A stretch of DNA of 64,000 nucleotides from Jiulongibacter sp024742395 (GCA_965249455.1 OZ252236.1:4898001-4962000); one strand, 5' to 3'. Shown: positions 16,902 to 26,407, counted from the first letter of the stretch. Notes: generated by a model from the sequence alone, not told the origin. Translations and numbers: made by a program.

Positions 16902-18001
16902 TGAGCAGAGCAAAAAAAATAATCATAAGTGGCGGTGGAACAGGCGGGCATATTTACCCGGCAGTGGCTATTGCTAATGAGATTATGGCTCAAATGCCCA
17001 ATGCGGAAATACTATTTGTAGGTGCACAGGGCAAAATGGAAATGGAAAAGGTACCTAATGCTGGATATCATATAATTGGCCTTCCAATAGCAGGGTTTAA
17101 TCGGTCTAACATGCTTGCTAATCTCAGCTTTCCATTTAAACTGATAAAAAGTATAGGTTTAGCCAGAAAAACTGTCAAAAACTTCAAGCCAGATATTGCG
17201 ATTGGCGTGGGTGGCTATGCCAGCGGCCCTACTCTACTAATGGCCAATATGCTTGGTATTAAATCGCTTATTCAAGAGCAAAACTCTTATGCCGGAGTAA
17301 CTAACAAGTACCTTTCAAAAAAGGCGTCGAAGATTTGTGTGGCCTATCCTGATATGAGCCAGTTTTTCCCAAAAGAAAAAATAGTATTCACAGGAAATCC
17401 GGTTAGACAAGATATAATATCAATACAAACAAGTAAAAAAGAGGCTCTGAAGCATTTTGGTCTAGATTCGGACAAAAAAACATTACTGGTTATTGGCGGT
17501 AGTCAAGGGGCATTAAGTGTAAATAAAGGTATTGAAGCAGGTATTCAAAAACTTCAGGACTCAGGCTTACAAATCATTTGGCAAACAGGAAAAACCTTTA
17601 TTGAAAAAGCTAAAGAGGCTACAAAGTCCTATAGTGGAAGTTATGTCTCTGACTTTATTTACGAAATGGATAAAGCTTATGCAGCGGCAGATATCGTTAT
17701 CTCTAGAGCTGGTGCTCTCTCAGTGTCTGAACTTTGCCTGACTAAAAAACCAAGTATTCTGGTACCTTTTCCTAATGCCGCAGAAGATCATCAAACCATG
17801 AATGCTCTGAGTTTAGTCAATAAAAATGCGGCCATAATGGTGAAAGATAGCGATGTCTCAGAATTGCTTATAAGCACATGTCTGGAACTGGCTCAAAACG
17901 AAAAAAAACAACTAGAATTAGCAAGCAATATTACTGAGTTTGCAAAACCTAATGCTGCCAAAGAAATAGTAGCTGAGGTTAAAAGAATAATGGAATCATG
18001 A
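16901..18001 (+). CDS. murG: UDP-GlcNAc:lipid I N-acetylglucosaminyltransferase MurG
   Basis: 366 residues, GT28 fold. The N-terminal G-G-G-T-G-G-H-I-Y-P loop, the Q-E-Q-N-S-Y-A-G segment, F-T-G-N-P-V-R and G-G-S-Q-G-A loops are all present, as is the donor-site S-R-A-G-A-L-S-V-S-E. It makes lipid II on the cytoplasmic face of the membrane. In most bacteria murC follows, but here an arginyltransferase-like gene overlaps the murG end by 4 bp. Confidence 0.97.
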   Translation: MSRAKKIIISGGGTGGHIYPAVAIANEIMAQMPNAEILFVGAQGKMEMEKVPNAGYHIIGLPIAGFNRSNMLANLSFPFKLIKSIGLARKTVKNFKPDIAIGVGGYASGPTLLMANMLGIKSLIQEQNSYAGVTNKYLSKKASKICVAYPDMSQFFPKEKIVFTGNPVRQDIISIQTSKKEALKHFGLDSDKKTLLVIGGSQGALSVNKGIEAGIQKLQDSGLQIIWQTGKTFIEKAKEATKSYSGSYVSDFIYEMDKAYAAADIVISRAGALSVSELCLTKKPSILVPFPNAAEDHQTMNALSLVNKNAAIMVKDSDVSELLISTCLELAQNEKKQLELASNITEFAKPNAAKEIVAEVKRIMES

Positions 18002-18774
18002 AAATATTTTTCTCTGAAAATACAGTTGATTACAGCAGTTATACCTTTTCGTACGCAATCTATGCCATGCGTGAAGGGCAAGAAGATATTTCACCCATAT
18101 ATGATCAAGGCTTTTTACCCTATACTGGTAATACTAATCTTGAAAAAGAAGTATTTTATATGGCCAGAAGCCTGAGAGTTAACCTGAAAGCCTTTACGGA
18201 TAGCTCTGAGAATAGAAGAATATGCCGTCAAATAGAACCTCTAAATATTAAACTAGAGACTATAAAAAAGGAAGACTTTGACCTGAACGACCCCGTTTTC
18301 AAATCATTTTGCGAAGAATATATTAGTGAGAGAATTGGCGGAGATAAGATGAGCCTGGAAAGATGGGATTATATCTTAAACAGTACAATCGGCTCGCATA
18401 TATTGAAATTTTCTAATGAAGAGAAAGTAATGGGTTACATTCTAGCCGGAATAGGTGAAAAAATGCTGCATTATTGGTTTGCTTTTTTTGATACAGATTA
18501 CATGAAAAGCCACTCGTTAGGTAAGTATATGATGTGGAAAGCCATTGACTGGTCAAAAGAGACTGGTTTAGACTATGCCTATTTAGGAACTGCCTATAAA
18601 ACGTCTGCTTTATATAAAATTCGTGATCATAAGGCTTTAGAATTCTGGGATGGACAAAAATGGAACACAGATGTAAAATTGCTTAAAGAACTTTGTAAGA
18701 CTGATGAAGCACCAAAGACATCTGATAGGTTCAAAATGATACCGGAGCAAAATAACTTCTTAAACGAACTGTAA
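17998..18774 (+). CDS. Arginyl-tRNA-protein transferase-like (ATE C-terminal/GNAT-like) protein
   Basis: 258 residues. Features like those of the aminoacyl-tRNA-protein transferase family are F-Y-M-A-R-S-L-R-V, S-S-E-N-R-R-I-C-R (about 70-80), and a C-terminal Y-A-Y-L-G-T-A-Y-K ... Y-K segment that in ATE enzymes forms part of the GNAT fold. The N-terminal Cys cluster of eukaryotic ATE1 is not seen. Such enzymes attach amino acids from tRNA to protein N-termini. The activity here is unproven. It sits inside the division operon, overlapping murG by 4 bp and ftsQ by 1 bp, at the place where murC is expected. Confidence 0.65.
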   Translation: MKIFFSENTVDYSSYTFSYAIYAMREGQEDISPIYDQGFLPYTGNTNLEKEVFYMARSLRVNLKAFTDSSENRRICRQIEPLNIKLETIKKEDFDLNDPVFKSFCEEYISERIGGDKMSLERWDYILNSTIGSHILKFSNEEKVMGYILAGIGEKMLHYWFAFFDTDYMKSHSLGKYMMWKAIDWSKETGLDYAYLGTAYKTSALYKIRDHKALEFWDGQKWNTDVKLLKELCKTDEAPKTSDRFKMIPEQNNFLNEL

Positions 18775-19535
18775 TGAAAACATCTTTAAACCTCACAAAA
18801 CTTAAAGAATACGGGTTCGCAGTAATTGGCTTAGCCGTGGTTATTTCACTCATTGCTTTTGTAGACGATAAAGCAAAAGTGAAACGCTGCAAAGGCCTGG
18901 AGGTAAGCCTGGGTGATAATAATAGTCAATACTACCTTTCGGAAGAAGACATTGTAAAATATGTCACAAGAAATGGACAAGAGCCACTTAATGGAATGCT
19001 TTTAAGCGACATAGATCTAAGTAAGCTTGAAGAGAGAGTTAGGGAAATCAAACAAATAGAATTCTGCGAAGCCTATGGCGATTTACAGGGAATGATCCAC
19101 CTTGAGGTTAAGCCGTACATCCCCTATGTGAGAGTGATATCATCAAATGGCAGAGATCAATATATAGACAAAGACGGCAGATACTTTCCGCTTTCTAAAT
19201 ACCATACATCCAGAGTATTACTTTTAACAGGAAGTTACTTTAATCAGAAGCCTGATCTGGAAGTAGAGGACAATGATTTAATGAAACTTGTACATACCAT
19301 TAAGAATAATGACTTCTGGAATGCACAAATAGCTCAGATTGATATTGACAGAAACGGGCAAGTAAGTTTTGTACCTGTGCTTGGAAACCATATCATTGAG
19401 TTTGGCCCGGCCACACACATTGAAGAAAAACTTAACAAACTGAAAATATACTACAAGCAGATAATGCCGGTACAGGGCTGGGATAAGTTTTCTAAAATTA
19501 AAATCCAGTACAAAAATCAGGTAGTCTGCGAATAA
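18774..19535 (+). CDS. ftsQ: Cell division protein FtsQ
   Basis: 253 residues. One N-terminal membrane anchor (about 12-29) is followed by a periplasmic POTRA-like domain (about 40-110, Y-Y-L-S-E-E-D-I-V-K-Y and the I-K-Q-I-E-F-C region) and the FtsQ/DivIB beta domain (Y-I-D-K-D-G-R-Y-F-P-L). FtsQ links FtsB/FtsL and the septal synthase complex. Bacteroidota FtsQ is divergent, so part of the assignment rests on its position between murG and ftsA. Confidence 0.88.
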   Translation: MKTSLNLTKLKEYGFAVIGLAVVISLIAFVDDKAKVKRCKGLEVSLGDNNSQYYLSEEDIVKYVTRNGQEPLNGMLLSDIDLSKLEERVREIKQIEFCEAYGDLQGMIHLEVKPYIPYVRVISSNGRDQYIDKDGRYFPLSKYHTSRVLLLTGSYFNQKPDLEVEDNDLMKLVHTIKNNDFWNAQIAQIDIDRNGQVSFVPVLGNHIIEFGPATHIEEKLNKLKIYYKQIMPVQGWDKFSKIKIQYKNQVVCE

Positions 19536-19558
19536 CACGTGCTTTTAATCCAAATACA

Positions 19559-20911
19559 ATGAAAGAGAATCAAGAAGTTATTTACCCCGTAGGCCTCGAA
19601 ATTGGCAATTCGAAAGTCTGTGCCATTGCAGGTAAGGTCACTGAAAACAATAAGGTGAGTATTTTAGACTATGCCGAGGCAAAATACAATCCCGATTTTG
19701 AGTCCATGTCAAAAGGCATAACGAAAAATAAGGAGAATTTAATTTCTACGGTAAATAGAGTATTGCAAGAGCTTTCGGTGAAAACAAAGCTTGAAATAAA
19801 AGTTGCAAACTGTAACTTCTCAAATGAAGATATAAAGATCAAAGCAATCAAAGCAGAATACACAAATGATAACTCTGGTTTTGATGTGAAAAATTATGAA
19901 CTCGAAGAACTTCTAAAGTCGGCCCAAAAGCAAGTAAAAAGTATGGGCTCCGTAGAGCTATTACATTGTATGCCTACAGACTTCTTCATTGATGAGGAAA
20001 AGGTGGGTAAATATCCAAAAGGAGCCATCGGTAATAAGCTTAGCTGTAATTTTAATGCCATTGTTAACCCTTCTGAACGAGTAGAAGAATTCCATAAATT
20101 TACGGAGGGGTTCAGCTATGAACCTTTTGAAAAGAAAACGGCTAACAATAATGTAATTATTGATCAATTAATTTATAATGGCCATGCAGATGCCTTAGCG
20201 GTATTGACGCTTGAAGACAAAGAAGCCGGAGTTTTACTAATAAACCTGGGTTCTCAATTAACAGAGATTACCGTTTTTAAAGATTTTGGATTACGCTATA
20301 CCAAGGTTCTTGGTATCGGAAGCGACTCTATTGTCAAAGACTTAAGCCAGGCTTTTAATATTACTTTTGCCCAAGCAGAAAGACTTATGCTGGCAGGAAG
20401 TGAGATTAGCAGCAAGTCAATTGAAATAAACGAAGTAATGGAAATAGAGGGCAGAAACGGTTTGCCTACCAAACATTTCCTTAAAAAAACTGTGGCATTA
20501 GTAGTAGAAAGCAGACTGAAAGAAATTGCCGGCCTTGTGGCTTCAGATATCATTGAGAGTGGGTATGCCAGAGTTTTTGGCAACGGAATTATGATGGTAG
20601 GTGCCGCTACAAGAATGGGATTAACGAAGAAAGTCTTCCAGCAAACCTTTAATCCACTTCCGATTAGAATTGGTAATTCCACTGCTAATATTGACTTAAA
20701 TACGCATTTAGAACTGGCCCATCCCAGATACAGTACGGCCATTGGCACCATGCTTTCGTTTATTAAACCAGCCGATGAGCGTATGCCGAAAACAAGAATT
20801 ACCAAAACCAGAAGAAGAATGGGCATTGGCTTTCTTGGTAAAAATTCACTCGTGAATAAGATCTGGGAAATGTTTGACGAGCCAGAATTAAGAAAGGCTT
20901 ACGGAGAATAA
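19559..20911 (+). CDS. ftsA: Cell division protein FtsA
   Basis: 450 residues of the actin-like ATPase family. It has the phosphate-1 loop G-L-E-I-G-N-S-K-V-C near residues 12-21, the 1C subdomain (about 85-165), the adenosine/phosphate-2 segment L-L-I-N-L-G-S-Q-L-T-E, and a late G-I-M-M-V-G-A-A-T motif. The C-terminus (basic, then W-E-M-F-D-E) likely carries the membrane-targeting helix. FtsA anchors FtsZ filaments to the membrane. The segment around 90-135 differs from proteobacterial FtsA, as is usual in the phylum. Confidence 0.95.
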   Translation: MKENQEVIYPVGLEIGNSKVCAIAGKVTENNKVSILDYAEAKYNPDFESMSKGITKNKENLISTVNRVLQELSVKTKLEIKVANCNFSNEDIKIKAIKAEYTNDNSGFDVKNYELEELLKSAQKQVKSMGSVELLHCMPTDFFIDEEKVGKYPKGAIGNKLSCNFNAIVNPSERVEEFHKFTEGFSYEPFEKKTANNNVIIDQLIYNGHADALAVLTLEDKEAGVLLINLGSQLTEITVFKDFGLRYTKVLGIGSDSIVKDLSQAFNITFAQAERLMLAGSEISSKSIEINEVMEIEGRNGLPTKHFLKKTVALVVESRLKEIAGLVASDIIESGYARVFGNGIMMVGAATRMGLTKKVFQQTFNPLPIRIGNSTANIDLNTHLELAHPRYSTAIGTMLSFIKPADERMPKTRITKTRRRMGIGFLGKNSLVNKIWEMFDEPELRKAYGE

Positions 20912-20943
20912 AAATATTGCTTTCACTAAAAAAGAAGAAAACT

Positions 20944-22251
20944 ATGTTGTACGATCATGACTACGGATTAGATTTTGAATCTGACATGCCTAACATCATC
21001 AAAGTAATTGGTGTTGGTGGTGCAGGTGGAAATGCAGTTAAAACATTGCATAAACTAGGAGTTAAAGATGTGGATATACTGGCAGCCAATACTGACCTGC
21101 AAGTACTAAAAAATCTGCCTCAAGGTATCGCCAGATTACAATTAGGAGCTGAGCTCACTAAGGGTCTGGGAGCAGGAGCTATTCCTAAAGTAGGTGAACA
21201 GGCAGCATTAGAAAGTGAAGACAGCATTCATAAGCTTTTTCAATCTCCCACTGAGATGGTTTTTATTACAGCGGGCATGGGCGGTGGTACCGGTACCGGT
21301 GCTGCACCCGTAATTGCTAAAATAGCACGTGAAAAAGACATGCTAACAGTAGGTGTTGTTACCGATCCATTTAGCTGGGAAGGCAGCGAGAAAATTGCTC
21401 AGGCAATGGAGGGCATTGAGCGTATGAAAGAGTATTGCGATACGGTGCTGATTGTTAAGAATGACCGCTTAGAGAATTTATTCCACGATATGGATATTCA
21501 GGAAGCCTTTGAAAAAGCAGATGGGATATTGGCCAACGGCGTAAAAAGTATTGCAGAACTGATAACGAGACCAGGTATAATCAATCTGGATTACGCTGAT
21601 GTGAAAACTGTGCTTAAAAATGCAGGACAGGCCGTTATGGGCTCTGCAGAGGCTTCTGGGGTAGATAGAGCTAAAATAGCCGTGGAAGAGGCCTTGAAGT
21701 CTCCATTACTTAATAGTAATAGCATCAAAGGCTCAAAGCGACTTCTGGTATCTATCTGTTATTCTGATGAAAAACCAGAGTACAAAATCAAAATGAGTGA
21801 TCAGGCAATGATCATGCGTTTTATTGAAAGTCAGATTAAGACAAAAGCCAAAATAGTTAAACACGGATATTCTATTGACAATACTTTACAAGATAAAATA
21901 AGAGTCACTATTGTGGCCGCAGGTATCACCGACTTCAGTGATAAAAAGGTAAATCAGCAAAGACTTGATTTTGACCCTTCAGAAGAAAGAGAGGTAAGTC
22001 CTTTTGATACTTTTGGTATGCCAGGTTTAGCTAAGCCTAAGCCGGCTAAAAAGAAGGCTGAAGCAGAAGAAAAAAGCCAGTTTGGCTTATTTGAAGCAGA
22101 AGAAAAATTACGTGAAACCGTTACCACTTTTGCCAAAGATAAATCTGTAAAAAAGGATATTGAAAATGTTCCTGCTTATATGCGTTACGGTTTAGACCTC
22201 GTTGATATTGACGAAATCCCAGAAGAAAACAGGGTGATTAGCAGAATCTAG
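20944..22251 (+). CDS. ftsZ: Cell division GTPase FtsZ
   Basis: 435 residues from the ATG at 20944. An upstream in-frame TTG at 20917 would add nine mostly basic residues and is less likely. The nucleotide-binding loop G-V-G-G-A-G-G-N-A, the tubulin signature G-G-G-T-G-T-G (about 110) and the synergy-type loop N-L-D-Y-A-D-V are intact. A variable linker (about 330-415) leads to the C-terminal peptide V-P-A-Y-M-R-Y, followed by about 20 further residues. It forms the Z ring. A terminator follows. Confidence 0.97.
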   Translation: MLYDHDYGLDFESDMPNIIKVIGVGGAGGNAVKTLHKLGVKDVDILAANTDLQVLKNLPQGIARLQLGAELTKGLGAGAIPKVGEQAALESEDSIHKLFQSPTEMVFITAGMGGGTGTGAAPVIAKIAREKDMLTVGVVTDPFSWEGSEKIAQAMEGIERMKEYCDTVLIVKNDRLENLFHDMDIQEAFEKADGILANGVKSIAELITRPGIINLDYADVKTVLKNAGQAVMGSAEASGVDRAKIAVEEALKSPLLNSNSIKGSKRLLVSICYSDEKPEYKIKMSDQAMIMRFIESQIKTKAKIVKHGYSIDNTLQDKIRVTIVAAGITDFSDKKVNQQRLDFDPSEEREVSPFDTFGMPGLAKPKPAKKKAEAEEKSQFGLFEAEEKLRETVTTFAKDKSVKKDIENVPAYMRYGLDLVDIDEIPEENRVISRI

Positions 22252-22278
22252 TAACTTGAATAGAATACATTACTTTAG

Positions 22279-22306
22279 AAGCAGCTCCCAAGGAGTTGCT
22301 TTTTTT
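22279..22306 (+). terminator. Terminator after ftsZ
   Basis: A 10-bp stem (22279-22288 with 22292-22301, one G-T pair) and a 3-base loop, followed by a run of T. It ends the division operon 27 bases after the ftsZ stop. Confidence 0.85.
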
Positions 22307-22327
22307 ATGCCTCTTGTAGATCAATAC

Positions 22328-22361
22328 AAAAAAGCGGCCCTCACAATGTGAAGGCCGCTTT
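22328..22361 (-). terminator. Terminator after fusA
   Basis: On the minus strand a 9-bp GC-rich outer stem (22353-22361 with 22331-22339) encloses an inner TCACA/TGTGA stem and is followed by TTTTTTG. It lies 22 bases after the fusA stop. Confidence 0.85.
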
Positions 22362-22382
22362 ACTATCAATATAAGATTAAAC

Positions 22383-24488
22383 TTATGATTCTTTCTTAAT
22401 TACTTCATCAGCGATACTTTGCGGAACAAAGTCGTAATGAGAGAAAGTAAGGTTAGCTGTAGCACGACCAGAAGAAATAGTTCTAAGGTCAGTTACATAA
22501 CCAAACAGCTCAGAAAGTGGCACGTCAGCCTTGATCACTTGAGATCCCTGCTTAGTATCCATTCCTTTCATAATACCTCTTCTACGGTTCATATCTCCAG
22601 TAATAGGACCTGTGTACTCATCAGGAGTCAAAATCTCAACAGCCATGATAGGCTCCATCAATTTAGCACCTGCTTGCTTACCTGCATTACGGAAAGCCAA
22701 ACGAGCACACATTTCAAAAGAGAATGAATCGGAGTCAACATCGTGGAATGAACCGTGGAACAAACGCACTTTCATTGAATCTACAGGGAAACCAGCTAAT
22801 GGTCCTGTTTTCATTGCTTCTCTGAAACCTTTCTCAATTGAAGGAATGAATTCACGAGGAATTGCACCACCCACAATATTATTTACAAACTGTAAACCAG
22901 TTTCTGGCTCTTTTCCTTCTTCAGGCTCATCACGTGGTCCGATTTCGAATACGATATCGGCAAATTTACCACGACCACCCGTTTGTTTCTTATAAACCTC
23001 TCTAGACTCAAAGTTCTTAGTAAGAGCTTCTTTATAAGCCACTTGTGGGGCACCTTGGTTAATTTCTACTTTGAATTCACGACGCATACGGTCAATGATG
23101 ATATCAAGGTGAAGCTCACCCATACCTCTCATGATCGTTTGACCCGTTTCTTCGTTTGTTTCTACTTGTAATGTAGGATCCTCTTCAATAAGTTTTGCGA
23201 TAGCGTTACCAAACTTATCCTGATCAGCAGTTTTCTTAGGCTCAATCGCATAACCAATAACCGGCTCTGGGAAGACCATTGATTCAAGAATAATTGGATG
23301 CTTCTCGTCTGAAAGAGTATCACCAGTTTTAATGTCTTTGAAACCTACAACAGCTCCAATATCTCCGGCATGTAGAGAATCAATCTGATTCTGCTTATTT
23401 GCATGCATCTGGAAGATACGAGAGATACGCTCTTTGTTTCCGGAACGGTTATTTAATACATAAGAGCCAGACTCTAACATACCAGAATAAGAACGAACAA
23501 AACAAAGACGACCTACGAATGGGTCAGTAGCAATTTTAAATGCTAATGCCGCAAACGGCTGAGATGGATCGGCTTCTCTGTAGATAGCTTCACCAGTATC
23601 AGGATCAGTACCTTTAATTGCTTTTCTGTCTAATGGAGAAGGAAGAAGCTCCATTACGTAATCAAGCATAGTCTGAACTCCTTTGTTTTTAAAGGCAGAA
23701 CCGCAAAGCATTGGAACAATCTCAAGGCTCATTGTAGCAATTCTTAAAGCAGCAATGATCTCTTCAGCAGAAATTGAATCCGGATCTTCGAAATATTTCT
23801 CCATTAGAGTCTCATCAGCAGAGGCTACAGATTCAAGAAGTTTCTCTCTCCATTCTGCAACGTCATCTACCATATCGTCAGGAATAGGCACTTCTGTAAA
23901 AGTCATACCCTTATCCTCCTCATTCCAAATGATACCTCTGTTGTAAACAAGGTCTACTACTCCTTTAAAGCTATCTTCGTTACCAATTGGTAATTGAAGA
24001 GGAACAGCATTACTACCTAACATTTCTTTTACCTGACGGCAAACGTTAAGGAAGTCAGATCCCTGACGGTCCATTTTGTTTACAAAACCCAGACGAGCTA
24101 CGTTGTAATTGTTTGCTAGTCTCCAGTTTGTTTCAGACTGAGGCTCTACACCATCAACAGCAGAAAACAAGAAAACAAGTCCGTCAAGTACTCTCAATGA
24201 TCTGTTTACCTCCACAGTGAAATCCACGTGACCAGGAGTATCAATGATATTCATGTGATACAATTGATCTTTGTAGTTCCAGTTAAGGGTAGTAGCAGCA
24301 GAAGTAATAGTAATACCTCTTTCCTGCTCTTGCTCCATCCAGTCCATGGTAGCAGCACCATCGTGTACCTCACCAATCTTGTGACTTACCCCGCCGTAAT
24401 AAAGGATACGTTCGGTGGTAGTGGTCTTCCCGGCATCAATATGAGCGGCAATACCAATGTTTCTAGTGTATTTTAAATCGCGAGCCAT
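22383..24488 (-). CDS. fusA: Elongation factor G
   Basis: 701 residues, full length. The G1 loop A-H-I-D-A-G-K-T-T-T-T-E, switch D-T-P-G-H-V-D-F and N-K-M-D-R are near the N-terminus. Domains II to V follow, with R-G-M-G-E-L-H-L-D in domain III and the domain IV segment G-R-G-K-F-A-D. It drives ribosome translocation. In many bacteria fusA follows rpsL-rpsG. Here it lies 1.5 kb away from them on the opposite strand, with its own terminator. Confidence 0.98.
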   Translation of the reverse strand: MARDLKYTRNIGIAAHIDAGKTTTTERILYYGGVSHKIGEVHDGAATMDWMEQEQERGITITSAATTLNWNYKDQLYHMNIIDTPGHVDFTVEVNRSLRVLDGLVFLFSAVDGVEPQSETNWRLANNYNVARLGFVNKMDRQGSDFLNVCRQVKEMLGSNAVPLQLPIGNEDSFKGVVDLVYNRGIIWNEEDKGMTFTEVPIPDDMVDDVAEWREKLLESVASADETLMEKYFEDPDSISAEEIIAALRIATMSLEIVPMLCGSAFKNKGVQTMLDYVMELLPSPLDRKAIKGTDPDTGEAIYREADPSQPFAALAFKIATDPFVGRLCFVRSYSGMLESGSYVLNNRSGNKERISRIFQMHANKQNQIDSLHAGDIGAVVGFKDIKTGDTLSDEKHPIILESMVFPEPVIGYAIEPKKTADQDKFGNAIAKLIEEDPTLQVETNEETGQTIMRGMGELHLDIIIDRMRREFKVEINQGAPQVAYKEALTKNFESREVYKKQTGGRGKFADIVFEIGPRDEPEEGKEPETGLQFVNNIVGGAIPREFIPSIEKGFREAMKTGPLAGFPVDSMKVRLFHGSFHDVDSDSFSFEMCARLAFRNAGKQAGAKLMEPIMAVEILTPDEYTGPITGDMNRRRGIMKGMDTKQGSQVIKADVPLSELFGYVTDLRTISSGRATANLTFSHYDFVPQSIADEVIKKES

Positions 24489-24734
24489 TTATAAAAATTG
24501 TTTAAACTTTTTTTACTTATCCAAAGTATTGAAAATCAATAATTTTGAATTCTTAAACTTTTAAGAAGACTAGTTATTGCTTTCGGGGTGCAAAAGTAAG
24601 GATTTTTTTGTATTATATATATGATTATAATTCAGTATAATAACAGACTCCATAAACGCATCACTACTTTTCATAAAATCCAATCCATTAAATAAGATTT
24701 CATATCTCTAAGTTTTACCAATTAAAACATTTAG

Positions 24735-24742
24735 TAGCTTTG
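24735..24742 (+). promoter_or_regulatory. -7 box of the DUF3467 gene
   Basis: TAGCTTTG matches TAnnTTTG and lies 24 bases before the ATG at 24767. No clear -33 box was seen in the AT-rich upstream sequence. Confidence 0.5.
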
Positions 24743-24766
24743 TTTACTAACACGAATTATAAGGAT

Positions 24767-25081
24767 ATGGCTGAAAAAAAGGACGATAAACAAATAAATA
24801 TAGAACTCTCTGAAGAAATGGCTGAAGGCGTATACGCCAATCTGGCAATGATCGCTCATAGCAATTCTGAGTTTGTCATAGATTTCATCAGGCTTATGCC
24901 GGGTGTACCTAAAGCAAAGGTTAAGTCAAGAATAATACTAACTCCTGAACACGCTAAAAGGTTATTGCAGGCATTAGAAGATAACTTGTCAAAATACGAG
25001 GCAAATTTTGGAGATATCAGGGAAAACCCTGAACCTACTCCTTTCCCTATGAATTTTGGTGGCCCTATGGGCGAGGCATAA
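24767..25081 (+). CDS. DUF3467 domain protein
   Basis: 104 residues from the ATG at 24767. A TTG at 24740 lies in the promoter and is rejected. DUF3467 occupies most of it: Y-A-N-L-A-M-I-A-H-S-N-S-E-F-V-I-D-F, L-M-P-G and R-I-I-L-T-P-E-H-A-K-R-L. These small cytoplasmic proteins are widespread in Bacteroidota and some archaea with no known function. The tail is rich in Pro, Phe and Gly. A perfect terminator follows. Confidence 0.88.
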   Translation: MAEKKDDKQINIELSEEMAEGVYANLAMIAHSNSEFVIDFIRLMPGVPKAKVKSRIILTPEHAKRLLQALEDNLSKYEANFGDIRENPEPTPFPMNFGGPMGEA

Positions 25082-25106
25082 GAGCAAAATAAATATTTTA
25101 AAGTGG

Positions 25107-25135
25107 GCAGGGATTGGCATCAATCCCTGCTTTTT
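25107..25135 (+). terminator. Terminator after DUF3467 gene
   Basis: A perfect 10-bp stem (25107-25116 with 25121-25130), 4-base loop, then TTTTT. It also sits 14 bases beyond the stop of the convergent Bax inhibitor gene and may serve both. Confidence 0.88.
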
Positions 25136-25148
25136 ATGTACACTTTAT

Positions 25149-25841
25149 TTACTTTCGGGCTCTTAACAGTATCCTTAATATATACCAGAAAAGAAGCATT
25201 ACTGAAGCAAATAGCTGAAGTGCCGCACCAACATACTGATCGGTGCCATATACATTCTTTATTTGCTGTGTTTGATAAAGGATAGAGCCGGAAGCAATTA
25301 ATACCATTAAAACAGAAAACCAAAGGCCCAACTCAAAGCCGAATATTGCTCCCAATACAATTAAGCCCAAAGAAAGGAACGCCGCCATTACCAAAATAGA
25401 CCTCATGAAAGACAAATCCTTTTTAGTGCTAAAAGCAATAAACGTAAGCCCTCCAAACATACAAAGAGTTAAAATAGCAGCCTGAAGCAATACATTATTT
25501 GAAGATACGGTAACAGAGGCTACATAAATCATCGGAAGAAAAATGATGGCTTCTATCATCACAAAAAAAACAAGGCCCGCGTATTGTACATTCCTGTTCT
25601 CATGAAATACAAGTTTATTGGATAACATTGATCCTAACCAAAACAAACCGAGAATAAATAACCAGGTAAGCTTGCTATTCAGCATACCAAAGATTACCTC
25701 AACGGGTAAAACTTGAATTAAAAGACTCTCTACAAAAACAAAGGCCAGTACCGCCATAGCCACATGAAGATACGTTTGTTTGTAAAACTCTGCCTTTTCT
25801 GAATCGATGGCATTAGCCACCAAATTTTCGTTTGTATTCAT
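25149..25841 (-). CDS. Bax inhibitor-1/YccA family membrane protein
   Basis: 230 residues with seven hydrophobic helices. Family hallmarks are the N-terminal F-Y-K-Q-T-Y-L-H-V, the mid-protein F-G-G-L-T-F-I-A-F-S and the last-helix region with I-L-Y-Q-T-Q-Q-I-K and L-Q-L-F-A-S-V-M-L-L-F. Bacterial members are inner-membrane proteins, some acting as calcium leak channels or linked to FtsH. The role here is unknown. It is transcribed alone. Confidence 0.92.
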   Translation of the reverse strand: MNTNENLVANAIDSEKAEFYKQTYLHVAMAVLAFVFVESLLIQVLPVEVIFGMLNSKLTWLFILGLFWLGSMLSNKLVFHENRNVQYAGLVFFVMIEAIIFLPMIYVASVTVSSNNVLLQAAILTLCMFGGLTFIAFSTKKDLSFMRSILVMAAFLSLGLIVLGAIFGFELGLWFSVLMVLIASGSILYQTQQIKNVYGTDQYVGAALQLFASVMLLFWYILRILLRARK

Positions 25842-25965
25842 TTTTCGGAATGGATGTGATAATTAGGATAAAAATAGAAAAGTAATTCAAAGTTAAAGAA
25901 TGAGATCGCAATACACTTATCAACAAATCTTTCTGCTCAAGGTTTTATAATAGAAAGATTTATCT

Positions 25966-25973
25966 TACCTTTG
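25966..25973 (+). promoter_or_regulatory. -7 box of the rpsL-rpsG operon
   Basis: TACCTTTG matches TAnnTTTG and lies 53 bases before the rpsL ATG, a normal leader length for a ribosomal operon. A -33 box was not clear. Confidence 0.5.
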
Positions 25974-26026
25974 CACTCCCTTTTTGGGGACGTATATAAT
26001 AAGTAAACATTTTTTAACAAGTTACA

Positions 26027-26407
26027 ATGCCTACTATACAGCAATTAGTAAGAAAAGGAAGAGAGCAGCTTAACTACAAGTCGAAATCTCCGGCATTGGA
26101 TTCTTGCCCACAGCGTCGTGGCGTTTGTACACGTGTTTACACTACTACTCCTAAGAAGCCAAACTCGGCTTTAAGAAAAGTAGCTCGTGTAAGACTTACA
26201 AACCAAAAAGAAGTGAACGCTTACATTCCGGGTGAAGGACATAACCTACAGGAGCACTCTATCGTATTGATCAGAGGTGGTAGAGTTAAGGATCTTCCGG
26301 GTGTTCGTTATCACATCGTTCGTGGTGCATTGGATACAGCCGGCGTAGCGAATCGTATGCAAGGTCGTTCTAAGTATGGTGCTAAGAGACCTAAAGCAGC
26401 CAAGTAA
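26027..26407 (+). CDS. rpsL: Small ribosomal subunit protein uS12
   Basis: 126 residues, full length. The decoding-centre segment K-K-P-N-S-A-L-R-K-V-A-R-V-R-L (the Lys43 region tied to streptomycin resistance in E. coli) is wild type in pattern, and L-P-G-V-R-Y-H holds the Lys/Pro/Asp loop region. It is the first gene of a two-gene operon with rpsG. Confidence 0.99.
   Translation: MPTIQQLVRKGREQLNYKSKSPALDSCPQRRGVCTRVYTTTPKKPNSALRKVARVRLTNQKEVNAYIPGEGHNLQEHSIVLIRGGRVKDLPGVRYHIVRGALDTAGVANRMQGRSKYGAKRPKAAK

Noticed and set aside
20917..20943. TTG start for FtsZ
   Set aside because: It adds a nine-residue, mostly basic extension not typical of FtsZ. The ATG at 20944 fits the family.
22328..22361. 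Riboswitch between ftsZ and fusA
   Set aside because: The structure is a simple terminator at the 3' end of fusA, not a leader element.
22419..24476. Several plus-strand open frames opposite fusA
   Set aside because: They mirror the conserved EF-G gene and show no protein motifs.
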